64,000 nt of DNA, taken from Jejuia pallidilutea. Its GTDB lineage: Bacteria; Bacteroidota; Bacteroidia; Flavobacteriales; Flavobacteriaceae. The stretch covers positions 310,001 to 374,000 of the forward strand of contig NZ_PVEO01000003.1 in assembly GCF_002973595.1 (NCBI RefSeq). The letters are read 5' to 3'. Below are positions 35,445 through 44,377 of this stretch, piece by piece (the stretch's first letter is position 1; every line of letters begins with the position of its first letter). The position numbers and the translations under genes were made by a program. Below the pieces are notes generated by a model, which ran no database searches, was not told where the DNA came from, and saw only the letters and a program-made list of their open reading frames with translations.

Positions 35445-36797
35445 ATGAATAAAAACATATGTTTTATTGCAAATTATTACAAAACAGATGTTTTTGTTGA
35501 AATTGCTAAGGTATTAAGCGGGTCTAATATAAAATCCTTTTGGATTATCCCAAATAGAAAGCAATATGAGTTTTTAAAGACCATGTTTCATGAAAATCAA
35601 TTATTATATATAGGAAAAAAAGAAGTTTTATCACATAACAATAAAACAGTAAATATTGATTTAAAAATTAATGAATTAGTTTATGGCGACAGGGTTTTAA
35701 GTATGGAATCTAAAGGTTGGACTTTTGATTATTTATTGAAATTAAAAGAACTAGTATATGATTTTATAAATACAAATACAATTGAGTTTGTTTTTGGAGA
35801 AGTAACATGGGCTCATGAGCTAGCTGTTCATAGATTAACCATAGAAGCCAAAGAGCTTAATTGTCAATTTTTAAACCCTCACACCATTAGAATTCCAAAT
35901 AATAGGTTTGCTTTTTTTACGGATGAATATCAGTCTAATATTAAACAATTATCTAACTTATCATCACTAAGCGATGACCTTAGCATTAAACTTGAAAAAC
36001 CTTCATATCTCGCTATAAACGATAAACTAATAGCTAAAAAGGGAACATTAAAGCATAATTTAATATTAATTAAAAACTTTATTTTAAGAACGAATCAAGA
36101 TGTAAACGATCCTACTTTATACTCGAGTCCATTAACACAATTTAAAATTAGAACTAGCGAGGTTTTTAATCGGGTTTTATTTAAATGGTTCGTGTCAGAA
36201 ACCTTAATTAAAGATTTGCCAAAAAACAAGAAACAACTTCTTTTTACACTTCACAAACAGCCAGAGGCTTCTATAGATGTTATAGGTAGGTATTATGAAA
36301 ACCAATTAGAACTGATTAAAAATATATGGCGAATACTACCAGAGGACTATATTTTATTGGTCAAGGAGCACTCTAATGCAATAGGAGACAGAAACCTGAA
36401 GTTTTATAAAACTGTAAAGAATTTACATAATGTATATCTTATAAATAATAAAGCAGATTCTCATAAGCTATTAGATAATGTTGAAGCTGTCTTTACGGTA
36501 TCTGGCACTATTGCCTACGAAGCCGCATTAAAAGGAAAAAAAGGGTTTACATTTGCACCAGCTTTTTTTAATAAAATGACGACCTGCACAGAAGTATCTT
36601 GGAAAGATTTTAAAAACAAATCGTTAGATGATTTAATTAATGAACAAAATAATAGCCTAAGCCCAAAATTATTTTCTAAATGGTTGCTAGAAAACTCTTT
36701 CGAAGGTATTATGTCTGATGCTTTTGGAGATCCTAGATCTATTAATAAAGAGAATATTCACAAACTAGCCAATGCTTTTATTACTATAGTACAATAA
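35445..36797 (+). CDS. Capsule-synthesis-type (KpsS/KpsC-like) putative glycosyltransferase
   Basis: The 450-residue cytoplasmic product has a Rossmann-like start 'KNICFIANYYKTDVFVEIAK' (~3-22). The C-terminal half carries 'FTLHKQPEASIDVIGRYYEN' (~268-287), 'YILLVKEHSNAIGDRN', 'VEAVFTVSGTIAYEAALKGK' and 'GFTFAPAFF'. These 'HxQPE', 'VKEH' and 'SGTxxxEA' segments are shared with Capsule_synth (KpsS/LipB) proteins. Some of those transfer Kdo or nonulosonic acids. No Maf-type pseudaminic acid transferase is present in the window, so this gene is the best candidate for the Pse transferase, an inference from context. The stop shares a base with the next start. Confidence 0.65.
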   Translation: MNKNICFIANYYKTDVFVEIAKVLSGSNIKSFWIIPNRKQYEFLKTMFHENQLLYIGKKEVLSHNNKTVNIDLKINELVYGDRVLSMESKGWTFDYLLKLKELVYDFINTNTIEFVFGEVTWAHELAVHRLTIEAKELNCQFLNPHTIRIPNNRFAFFTDEYQSNIKQLSNLSSLSDDLSIKLEKPSYLAINDKLIAKKGTLKHNLILIKNFILRTNQDVNDPTLYSSPLTQFKIRTSEVFNRVLFKWFVSETLIKDLPKNKKQLLFTLHKQPEASIDVIGRYYENQLELIKNIWRILPEDYILLVKEHSNAIGDRNLKFYKTVKNLHNVYLINNKADSHKLLDNVEAVFTVSGTIAYEAALKGKKGFTFAPAFFNKMTTCTEVSWKDFKNKSLDDLINEQNNSLSPKLFSKWLLENSFEGIMSDAFGDPRSINKENIHKLANAFITIVQ

Positions 36798-38047
36798 TGT
36801 TAGTATTAAAAAAAAATAACATCTTTAAAAGAGTACTAATTGTGACTATTTTGAGCTTGTCCTTTACAAGTTTAAATGCTTTTAATCTAGGAGGTATATC
36901 ATTTTCTTTTTTTCTTTTATGTAGCACTATTTTTATTGGGCTGATTAGCGTTTTTGAATTTAAAATGCCAGCCTTAAAAGATGAACTAGTAATTTTAATT
37001 TCATTTTATATAATTTTAAGTGCGTTATTGAATTTAAGTACTTTTAAAGCTACATCAGTAATTTATTCGTTTTTGTTTTTGTTTTTGTTTTTGTACATAA
37101 CGCATTATTCGAAAAAACATTTATCTGTTGACAATTTTATTTGGATATTAAAATTCATTTTAATTGCTTTTTTTATAATATTATTAATCTCTCAAATTGC
37201 CGTTTTATTTGATTTACATAATTTAGAAGGTCCAAAAGGGTATTTTCAGAGTACAGGTCAATTAGGTATTCAATATAATAATATTACTGGAGTATATAGG
37301 TTTCATTCTTTATCTACGGAGCCTTCTTATGCAGCCATAATAGTATTAATTTCTTTTGCAGTTTTAAGTGGTTTAGTTGATGAAAAAAAGAAACTTGTAG
37401 TATATGGAGCTATACTATTATACATGTTATTTAGCTTTAAATCTGCTATTGGTTTTATAATATTGGTGTTTTGGATTTTTGCACAGTTTAAAATAAAAAG
37501 AAAGTATTTTATAATATCTGGATCAATAGTTTTAATAGGTATTCTATTGTTCTTTTTTACAAATGTTGGAGGGAAAAGTGTGGAACGAATAAGAGAAGTA
37601 GTATTCTTATTGTTTTCTGATTCTTCTAATTTTATAAAAAACTTAAACCTTATTGATTCTAGTGCGTACGCAAGAATAGGACCAACTTTTACTTATATAA
37701 AGGAAATGGATTTATTAAATTACCACACCTATTTTGGTTTTGGTGCTGCATCTTCTGAACCGTACTTTTCTAAAATAATATATCCAGAAGCTTGGAATAA
37801 GCACATGGTTTTTAGGCCACCATTCATTCCGGGCTTTTTGTATGATTATGGTTTTATAGGTGCTTTTCTAGTTTTTGCATTCATTTGGAAACATATAAAA
37901 AAGCAAAATATTTTTTTTAAGGTCGTTTTTTTGCTAATAATAATAAATTCAAATTTTAATACACAGCTTTTTTGGTTTGCTATAATATTTATTTATTTAT
38001 ATAATTTTTATAAGCCTAAAACGAAAGGGTTAATTAATCAAGAATGA
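36797..38047 (+). CDS. Wzy-like O-antigen polymerase / ligase family membrane protein (1 of 3)
   Basis: The 416-residue product has about 10-12 membrane helices and a longer loop near residues 150-180 and 280-340, containing 'YRFHSLSTEPSYAA' and 'YFGFGAASSEPYFSK', typical of Wzy_C/O-antigen polymerase proteins. It probably links repeat units at the periplasmic face of the inner membrane. An A9 run lies at codons 4-7 (36808-36816). A (GTTTTT)4 hexamer repeat at 37069-37092 encodes alternating Phe-Leu. It overlaps the previous gene by one base. Confidence 0.7.
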   Translation: MLVLKKNNIFKRVLIVTILSLSFTSLNAFNLGGISFSFFLLCSTIFIGLISVFEFKMPALKDELVILISFYIILSALLNLSTFKATSVIYSFLFLFLFLYITHYSKKHLSVDNFIWILKFILIAFFIILLISQIAVLFDLHNLEGPKGYFQSTGQLGIQYNNITGVYRFHSLSTEPSYAAIIVLISFAVLSGLVDEKKKLVVYGAILLYMLFSFKSAIGFIILVFWIFAQFKIKRKYFIISGSIVLIGILLFFFTNVGGKSVERIREVVFLLFSDSSNFIKNLNLIDSSAYARIGPTFTYIKEMDLLNYHTYFGFGAASSEPYFSKIIYPEAWNKHMVFRPPFIPGFLYDYGFIGAFLVFAFIWKHIKKQNIFFKVVFLLIIINSNFNTQLFWFAIIFIYLYNFYKPKTKGLINQE

Positions 38048-38080
38048 GAGATTAAACCCTGAATTTGCCCCTGATTTATA

Positions 38081-38194
38081 ATGTTTAATCAATTAAATTC
38101 ATTAGTAGTGTTTTTTGCTTTGTTATTTGTTTTTATAATTTATAGTGTAAATAAAACTTCTTCTGGTTTTTATAAATTTGTAGCAGAAAAGTAA
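38081..38194 (+). CDS. Possible small membrane protein (37 aa)
   Basis: This short frame runs from ATG to TAA and encodes a strongly hydrophobic segment (about residues 8-22) followed by a basic/polar tail ending Ala-Glu-Lys. It lies in the only sizeable gap between the polymerase and GT4 genes, with 33 bp to the upstream stop and 46 bp to the next start. The pattern fits a one-helix membrane protein, or a remnant of a larger polytopic gene. In such AT-rich DNA a 37-codon frame can occur by chance, so support is weak. Confidence 0.3.
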   Translation: MFNQLNSLVVFFALLFVFIIYSVNKTSSGFYKFVAEK

Positions 38195-38240
38195 TAGGTT
38201 TGTATTTTAAAATAAATTACGTTAAGAGAAGGAAAGGGCG

Positions 38241-39347
38241 ATGAAAAAAAACATATTGGTTGATGCCCACATTTTTGATGATAAATATCAAGGGACTCGT
38301 ACTTATTTAAAAGGGCTTTATTCTGAACTTATACCTATTGCAAATAATTGGCATTTTTTTTTAGTAGCTCGAGATATTGAGAATTTAAAAAAAGAATTTG
38401 GAGCTCACCAAAACGTTACTTATGTTCAATTAAAGAGCAAAAATAAATTTCGCCGTTTATTAATAGAATTTCCCCAAATAATAAGAAATCATAAAATTGA
38501 GTATGCTCATTTTCAATATATATGTCCGCCAATTAAAAACTGTAAACTAGTTATTACAATTCACGACATTCTTTTTGAACAAAGCGAATTCAGAAAGTTT
38601 TTCCCTTTAAAATATAGGGTCGTTAATAGTTTTTTGTTTAGGTGGTCTTCAAAAAAAGCAGATTTGCTTTTAACTGTTTCACAATACTCGCGAGTTAAAA
38701 TTTCTGAATTATATAACATACCTATAGATTCAATTTACATAACACCCAATGCCGTTATAAATAATGAATATACAGAACAAGCAGTTGAAGCCCGTATAGC
38801 ATCGCTTGGGAAATTTATTCTTTATGTATCAAGGGTAGAACCCCGAAAAAATCATTTAGGACTATTAAAAGCCTTTGTTGAATTAAATTTGGCTGAAAAA
38901 GGCTATAAACTTGTGTTTATAGGTAAAAAGGATATTCTCTATAAAGAACTGGAAACTTACATAACAAACAATTTAGCTAAAATTACAGGCAATGTTATAT
39001 GGTTACATTCTATTTCTAATAAAAGTCTTGAGGCATATTATAAAAATTGTGAATTGTTTGTTTTTCCCTCATTTGCAGAAGGATTTGGGATTCCCCCTTT
39101 AGAGGCCATAGCACATAAAAGTAAAATTTTATGTTCAAAAAACACAGCGATGGCAGATTTTGATTTACCAGATGCTTTGGTTTTTGATCCTAATAATATT
39201 GAAGAGTTGAAATATAAAATGACTGTTCAATTAGCTAGTAAAGAAGTACAACTTCAGGTTTATAATAAAATTTTGGCCAAGTATAATTGGTTGAAAATAG
39301 CGCAAGATTATTTTAAACTTTTAGAAAAACATCATAATAAAGTTTAA
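38241..39347 (+). CDS. GT4-type glycosyltransferase (GT-B fold)
   Basis: The 368-residue product shows a GT-B fold. The N-terminal domain has 'VDAHIFDDKYQGTRTYLKGL' (~6-25), where the 'GTRTY' follows the donor/acceptor loop pattern. The C-terminal domain has 'FILYVSRVEPRKNHLGLLKA' and the E-x7-E motif in 'FPSFAEGFGIPPLEAIA' (~274-290). It transfers a sugar with retention from a nucleotide-sugar donor; which sugar is unknown. A T9 tract lies at 38354-38362. It is 8 bp from the next gene. Confidence 0.88.
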   Translation: MKKNILVDAHIFDDKYQGTRTYLKGLYSELIPIANNWHFFLVARDIENLKKEFGAHQNVTYVQLKSKNKFRRLLIEFPQIIRNHKIEYAHFQYICPPIKNCKLVITIHDILFEQSEFRKFFPLKYRVVNSFLFRWSSKKADLLLTVSQYSRVKISELYNIPIDSIYITPNAVINNEYTEQAVEARIASLGKFILYVSRVEPRKNHLGLLKAFVELNLAEKGYKLVFIGKKDILYKELETYITNNLAKITGNVIWLHSISNKSLEAYYKNCELFVFPSFAEGFGIPPLEAIAHKSKILCSKNTAMADFDLPDALVFDPNNIEELKYKMTVQLASKEVQLQVYNKILAKYNWLKIAQDYFKLLEKHHNKV

Positions 39348-39354
39348 TAAAATA

Positions 39355-41100
39355 ATGAGGTTCAACAAGAAACTGTTTTATGTTTTTATATGCATAACGA
39401 TTATTATATTAACCATAGTTGTAGTTTATGGTTATGAAAAATACACTTGCATAGAAGAAACCACTTTTTCTACTATCCACATTACACATAGTAAGCAAAT
39501 ACGCTCTGAGGGTCTTACTCTTTATGCCTCAGGACAATCAGAGCCTGATTTTAACTATTCAAGACCATACAAGTTTAAAAGCATAAACGATTCTATTCTT
39601 TCTACTAAGTTAGACGATAGTCTAAAACTACGAGCATTTAGATGTTATTTTGAGTACCAGGGAGAAAAAATTCATATTAAAAGCATTGATTTACTTAGTG
39701 ATTCAAAAAAATATTCAATAGACTTAAACGAGAAATTTAAAAACCATGGATTAAGATTTAAAAATGATGGGTTTAATTTTGAAGTAATGCAATCAAATGG
39801 TTTTATTGAAACCCCTAAAAAGTTTTTATATCCATCTGATTTTAAAAACCTGTATAAATTTTACTTACCAATATTTTTTATTGTTTGCTTGTTAACTTAT
39901 TTAGTTTATAAGTTAAAACACGTTAAAATAAATTTAAAAACAATTGGGCTCCCAGAAATTTCAATAGGAGTTTTAATACTATGTGAGTTTCTTCCACCGC
40001 CAACTTATAATGTTGCATTAATTTTAGGAGCAGTAATTAACATAAGGAGAATTAGTGTTAAGAAAATTGTACAAAACAAAATCAACCTTTTCTTTATAGC
40101 TTTTTTTATTATTTACCTATTGAATAATTTATTTGTAACAGATAAAAGCTACTTGCATTTAGGCACTGTAGAACGATTTTTGCCTTTTTTAGTTTTGGCC
40201 ATTATTATACCATCAATTAATAATAGAAAATGTTTGGCTCTATTTCCAATATCTGCTATTTTAATTGGAATTGGTCTTACCGTTACTTCAATTATCGATG
40301 TTTTTATTCATGGCAATATGGTTTTTTTATCATTTGATAATTTCTCAAAATATTTACATCCAGTTTATTATTCATATCTATTATTCTTTTCAATACTCTA
40401 TATTCAGTTTTATTACTGGGAAAAGTTTAAATATATTATTTTATTTATACTGTTTTGCTTTTTAGTATTTAGTGGGTCTAAAATGGTTTTTATTTTTACT
40501 TTACTGGCATTTTTAATACCTCTTATAAAAAGTAAAATGATTTTTATAGTTATTATTCCCCTTGCTGTTATTGTTTTGCTTTTCTCGCCTTTAAAAAATA
40601 GATTTTATGATATTTTAGATGAGAATGATTTTTCAATTCTTCAAGAAGAAAAAATAACAGACGCTAATGACGCAAGAATAAATGGGCTCACATTTCGCTT
40701 AATTTTATGGAGGGAAGCTTTAAAAACAATGCATGGAGTTGACTACATTATAGGAAAAGGTGTAACCAAGCAAACAAATAAAATTTTAGAAAACAAATTA
40801 GTTAATTTAGGGATGCTAAGCCATAAAAACTTTAATCCACATAACCAATATATAGATACATTTTGGAGAACGGGTATTATAGGATTATTATCACTAATTT
40901 TGATTCCAATTTATAGCTTAGTAATAGGAATAAATAAAAAAGATAAATTATTGATTCTTTTCTGTTTATTTATGTTAGCAGTAATGTGTTCTGAATCGAT
41001 ATTTGGAAGGGTTAATGGCATCTATTTTTTTACTACAGTTATTTTAATATTAATAAATACCGCAAAAGAGATTAATGAAGATAGCTATATTAGGAACTAG
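39355..41100 (+). CDS. O-antigen ligase/polymerase-like membrane protein with N-terminal periplasmic domain (2 of 3)
   Basis: The 581-residue product has one helix at ~8-25, then a soluble beta-rich domain (~28-160: 'GLTLYASGQSEPDFNYS', 'IHIKSIDLLSDSKKYSIDLN'). At least ten more helices follow from ~170. The C-terminal part has the Wzy_C-like loop 'RLILWREALKTMHGVDYIIG' and 'NPHNQYIDTFWRTGIIGLLS', where the 'PHNQYID' motif is typical of O-antigen ligase (WaaL) family proteins. It may be the ligase or a second polymerase. The N-terminal domain resembles the lipoprotein at 28029. It overlaps the next gene by 26 bp. Confidence 0.75.
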   Translation: MRFNKKLFYVFICITIIILTIVVVYGYEKYTCIEETTFSTIHITHSKQIRSEGLTLYASGQSEPDFNYSRPYKFKSINDSILSTKLDDSLKLRAFRCYFEYQGEKIHIKSIDLLSDSKKYSIDLNEKFKNHGLRFKNDGFNFEVMQSNGFIETPKKFLYPSDFKNLYKFYLPIFFIVCLLTYLVYKLKHVKINLKTIGLPEISIGVLILCEFLPPPTYNVALILGAVINIRRISVKKIVQNKINLFFIAFFIIYLLNNLFVTDKSYLHLGTVERFLPFLVLAIIIPSINNRKCLALFPISAILIGIGLTVTSIIDVFIHGNMVFLSFDNFSKYLHPVYYSYLLFFSILYIQFYYWEKFKYIILFILFCFLVFSGSKMVFIFTLLAFLIPLIKSKMIFIVIIPLAVIVLLFSPLKNRFYDILDENDFSILQEEKITDANDARINGLTFRLILWREALKTMHGVDYIIGKGVTKQTNKILENKLVNLGMLSHKNFNPHNQYIDTFWRTGIIGLLSLILIPIYSLVIGINKKDKLLILFCLFMLAVMCSESIFGRVNGIYFFTTVILILINTAKEINEDSYIRN

Positions 41101-42163
41101 GGGCATTCCGAACAACCACGGAGGGTTTGAGCAGTTTGCAGAATATTTTTCGGTATATTTATCCAAAAAAGGGCATGAGGTATATGTTTATAATTCTCAT
41201 AATCACCCCTATCAAGAAAAAAAATTCAAGGGTGTAAACATTGTTCATGCTTATGATCCAGAATATAAAATAGGAACAATAGGGCAGTTTGTTTATGATT
41301 TAAACTGTATTTTAGATTCAAGAAAAAGAGACTTAGATGTAATTCTTCAATTAGGTTATACTTCCAACTCCATTTGGCATTGGGCATTACCAAAAAAACC
41401 AGTAATTATTACCAATATGGACGGTATGGAATGGAAACGTTCCAAATACCGACCTATAGTTAGAAAGTTTCTTAAATACGCAGAAAAATTAGCAATTCAT
41501 TCTAGTGATTATTTAATCTCAGATTCAATAGGTATACAAGACTATATCACTACAACATATAACAAGCCCTCTAAGTTTATTGCTTATGGCGCTTCCGTGT
41601 TTTCTGAGCCTAAAGAAGATATTTTAAAAGCATACAATGTTAAATCTAATCAGTATTGCCTAATAATTGCAAGATTAGAGCCTGAAAATAACATAGAAAC
41701 TATAATCAAGGGATATCATAAATCAAACGTACCGTATGATTTAATCATTTTTGGTTCTTTAAATGAATATGGTAAGGAGCTTCAAAGGCAATACAAAAAA
41801 GATAAAAGAATACGATTTGTTGGAGCTAACTACAACCAAGACGATCTAAATAATTTGAGATATTATTCTAGGTACTATTTTCACGGTCATTCAGTTGGCG
41901 GTACAAATCCATCTTTGTTAGAAGCCATGGCGTCTAATACACTAATTATAGCTAATAATAATGTTTTTAACAAAAGTATTTTGGAAGAAAACGCAAGATA
42001 TTTTAGTGATTCAAACGATATTAATGAAATCTTAAATCAAGACATTTTATTTAATTCTAAAAAAGAATATTCAAGATTAAACATAAAAAAGATAAAAGAT
42101 TATTATAGTTGGAGCATCATCAATTCAGACTATGAAGATTTTATTTCAAGGCAAATTGAATAA
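41075..42163 (+). CDS. DUF1972-type glycosyltransferase (rhamnosyltransferase-like)
   Basis: The 362-residue product begins with 'ILGTRGIPNNHGGFEQFAEY' (~4-23), the hallmark of the DUF1972 N-terminal domain found in RgpA/Cps2T-type rhamnosyltransferases. A GT1/GT4-like C-terminal domain follows with 'YCLIIARLEPENNIETIIKG' and 'GHSVGGTNPSLLEAMASNT' (~276-294). Because dTDP-rhamnose is made by this locus, transfer of L-rhamnose is a fair guess, not proven. It overlaps its upstream neighbour by 26 bp and is followed after 4 bp by a polymerase-like gene. Confidence 0.85.
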   Translation: MKIAILGTRGIPNNHGGFEQFAEYFSVYLSKKGHEVYVYNSHNHPYQEKKFKGVNIVHAYDPEYKIGTIGQFVYDLNCILDSRKRDLDVILQLGYTSNSIWHWALPKKPVIITNMDGMEWKRSKYRPIVRKFLKYAEKLAIHSSDYLISDSIGIQDYITTTYNKPSKFIAYGASVFSEPKEDILKAYNVKSNQYCLIIARLEPENNIETIIKGYHKSNVPYDLIIFGSLNEYGKELQRQYKKDKRIRFVGANYNQDDLNNLRYYSRYYFHGHSVGGTNPSLLEAMASNTLIIANNNVFNKSILEENARYFSDSNDINEILNQDILFNSKKEYSRLNIKKIKDYYSWSIINSDYEDFISRQIE

Positions 42164-42167
42164 AAAC

Positions 42168-43313
42168 ATGTTGGAATCATCTAAAATCAAGACTTTTTTT
42201 ACTAATTATAACACTAATATTTTTGCATTTATTATACTTGGTTTTTGTTTTGATTTTATTAATAAAATTCAAATATTCTATGACATTGGATTTATAAGGC
42301 TTAATAGAATATTAAAAGCAATATTTCTAGTTTACTCACTTGCATTTATTGCAACACATTTTAAATATGTTTTTAAAAATTTTAAATTTTTATTCACTGT
42401 AATTATAGTATTGTCGGTTGTTTTTCTTTTAAAAAAGAATTTTTCTGAAATTTACGTTAATGAATATATCAGATATATATTCATTTTATTTACCCTGCCA
42501 TTATTGAATTATTCATATAAGGTCAATAATGAGGTTTTTATAAAAAGGCTAAAAATATTTTTTAAATATTTTATATTATTAAATGCTGTTTTTGTTTTAT
42601 TAGGTTTTTTATTTGAGATTAAAATTTTTCAAACTTATCAATACTCAACTAGGTTTGGTTTTAATGGGGTTCTTCTAAGCCAAGGGTTCACCCCTTTTTT
42701 TTATTTATGCGGAACAACTATATTTTGGATATCTAAGGATAACAAGATGTTAATAACCGTATTAATACTTTCTTTAATGTCTGGCCTAAAGGGTGCTTAT
42801 TTCGCAGAATTCTTTTTGCTAACACTCCTTGTTTTATCAAACCAAGAATTTAATAAAAGAATTAAAATAAAAATAGTAGCTTTTTTGTCAATTTTATTTA
42901 TAACTTTTTTATTAATTTTATTTTCAACACCTCTATTTGAGAGGATTATTGAGTCAGAAGGTTTAATGACAGCCGTTTTTTCTTACAGAACGGACAATTT
43001 GTTAACGCTGTTTAACCAAATAACCCCAGAAAATTATAATATTTTTATTGGAGCTTTGAAGTTGGAAACTGTGCGATTAGAAATGCAGGTTTTTGATGTC
43101 ATTTTATTTTTTGGAATAGTAGGTTTGCTGGCTTATCTAACATTTTTATATTTTCTATATAAGAGGTTTGTGAAAAACAATGTCTCTAAAGTATTTTTTG
43201 TTACTATTCTAATGCTTTCGATTTTAATGGGAAATCTTTTATATATTCCATTGTCATCAATATTAATGTTTTTAGTTTTGATGGCACTTTTAGAGAATAA
43301 AAACATTAAATAA
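42168..43313 (+). CDS. Wzy-like polymerase membrane protein (3 of 3)
   Basis: The ~381-residue product has about 10 hydrophobic helices and a loop with 'FGFNGVLLSQGFTPFFYLCG' and 'MSGLKGAYFAEFFLLTLLVL', fitting an O-antigen polymerase. An in-frame ATG at 42132 would extend it by 12 residues into the preceding gene. I chose 42168, 4 bp after that gene's stop, because the extra residues are polar and lie in the upstream coding region. A T8 run is present near 42695. The call depends on topology and location. Confidence 0.62.
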   Translation: MLESSKIKTFFTNYNTNIFAFIILGFCFDFINKIQIFYDIGFIRLNRILKAIFLVYSLAFIATHFKYVFKNFKFLFTVIIVLSVVFLLKKNFSEIYVNEYIRYIFILFTLPLLNYSYKVNNEVFIKRLKIFFKYFILLNAVFVLLGFLFEIKIFQTYQYSTRFGFNGVLLSQGFTPFFYLCGTTIFWISKDNKMLITVLILSLMSGLKGAYFAEFFLLTLLVLSNQEFNKRIKIKIVAFLSILFITFLLILFSTPLFERIIESEGLMTAVFSYRTDNLLTLFNQITPENYNIFIGALKLETVRLEMQVFDVILFFGIVGLLAYLTFLYFLYKRFVKNNVSKVFFVTILMLSILMGNLLYIPLSSILMFLVLMALLENKNIK

Positions 43314-43358
43314 GAGATACTTTACTGGCTAAACTTATTTAACTTCAAAGTACTTCCT

Positions 43359-43366
43359 TATTTTTG
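43359..43366 (+). promoter_or_regulatory. -7 promoter element for the UDP-xylose-synthase-like gene
   Basis: TATTTTTG matches TAnnTTTG, 23 bp before the start codon at 43390. It would start a separate transcript for the last three + strand genes of the locus. Confidence 0.55.
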
Positions 43367-43389
43367 CGTTCTAAATAGCTTAAAAAAAC

Positions 43390-44376
43390 ATGAAAAAAGT
43401 TCTGATAACAGGAGCAGCTGGTTTCTTAGGTTCCCATTTATGCGACAGATTTATCAAAGAAGGTTACCATGTTGTTGCCATGGATAACTTTATTACTGGC
43501 GATAAAAAAAACATAGAACACTTAGTAGGCACCAAAAATTTTGAATTTGTAGCTCATGATGTTACCAATTTTATAGAACTTAGAGGAAGTTTAGATTATA
43601 TTTTACATTTTGCATCTCCTGCTAGTCCAATAGATTATCTTAAAATTCCCATTCAAACCCTAAAAGTAGGGGCTTTAGGAACACATAATTTACTAGGTTT
43701 AGCAAAAGCTAAAAATGCTAGAATATTAATAGCCTCTACTTCTGAAATTTATGGAGACCCACTTGTACACCCTCAAACTGAAGATTATTACGGCAATGTA
43801 AATACCATTGGCCCAAGAGGTGTTTACGATGAAGCTAAACGGTTTCAAGAGGCCATAACAATGGCCTATAACAGGTTTCATGGATTAGAAACCAGAATAG
43901 TACGTATATTTAATACCTATGGCCCCAGAATGCGATTAAACGACGGGCGGGTAATTCCTGCTTTTATGGGGCAAGCGTTGCGTGGAGAAGATTTAACAGT
44001 TTTTGGCGATGGCTCCCAAACGCGCTCTTTTTGTTATGTAGACGACCAAATAGAAGGTATATATAGGCTGCTATTAAGCGATTACGAGTATCCTGTAAAT
44101 ATTGGCAATCCCCACGAGATAACTATAAAGGATTTTGCAGAAGAAATTATTAAACTAACAGGTACAAATCAAAAAATAGTATACAAAGATTTGCCTGTAA
44201 ACGATCCGCTGCAAAGGCAACCAGATATTTCGTTAGCAAAAAAAATACTAAATTGGGAGCCAAAGGTAGATAGAGCCGAAGGGATGAAAATTACCTACAA
44301 CTATTTTAAAAGTTTACCTCAAGAAGAATTGCACAAGAGCGAGCACAAAAACTTTAAAGAACACATAAAAGAGTAA
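43390..44376 (+). CDS. UDP-glucuronate decarboxylase (UDP-xylose synthase)-like SDR enzyme
   Basis: The 328-residue SDR protein has '[20 protein letters not shown]' (~4-23), '[19 protein letters not shown]' (~75-93), '[10 protein letters not shown]' and '[13 protein letters not shown]' with the catalytic Tyr/Lys. '[20 protein letters not shown]' and '[14 protein letters not shown]' are typical of UXS, which converts UDP-glucuronate to UDP-xylose. No UDP-glucose dehydrogenase gene is in the window, so the substrate must come from elsewhere, or the enzyme uses another UDP-uronate. It has its own promoter and ends one base before the next start. Confidence 0.87.
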   Translation: MKKVLITGAAGFLGSHLCDRFIKEGYHVVAMDNFITGDKKNIEHLVGTKNFEFVAHDVTNFIELRGSLDYILHFASPASPIDYLKIPIQTLKVGALGTHNLLGLAKAKNARILIASTSEIYGDPLVHPQTEDYYGNVNTIGPRGVYDEAKRFQEAITMAYNRFHGLETRIVRIFNTYGPRMRLNDGRVIPAFMGQALRGEDLTVFGDGSQTRSFCYVDDQIEGIYRLLLSDYEYPVNIGNPHEITIKDFAEEIIKLTGTNQKIVYKDLPVNDPLQRQPDISLAKKILNWEPKVDRAEGMKITYNYFKSLPQEELHKSEHKNFKEHIKE

Positions 44377-44377
44377 G

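Noticed and set aside
37069-37092. (GTTTTT)4 as a phase-variable switch
   Set aside because: The unit is six bases, so gain or loss keeps the reading frame and only adds or removes Phe-Leu in a membrane helix.
40265-40465. 66-codon frame inside the 39355 gene
   Set aside because: It is an alternative frame within a clear membrane-protein gene and has the hydrophobic bias expected from the T-rich codons.
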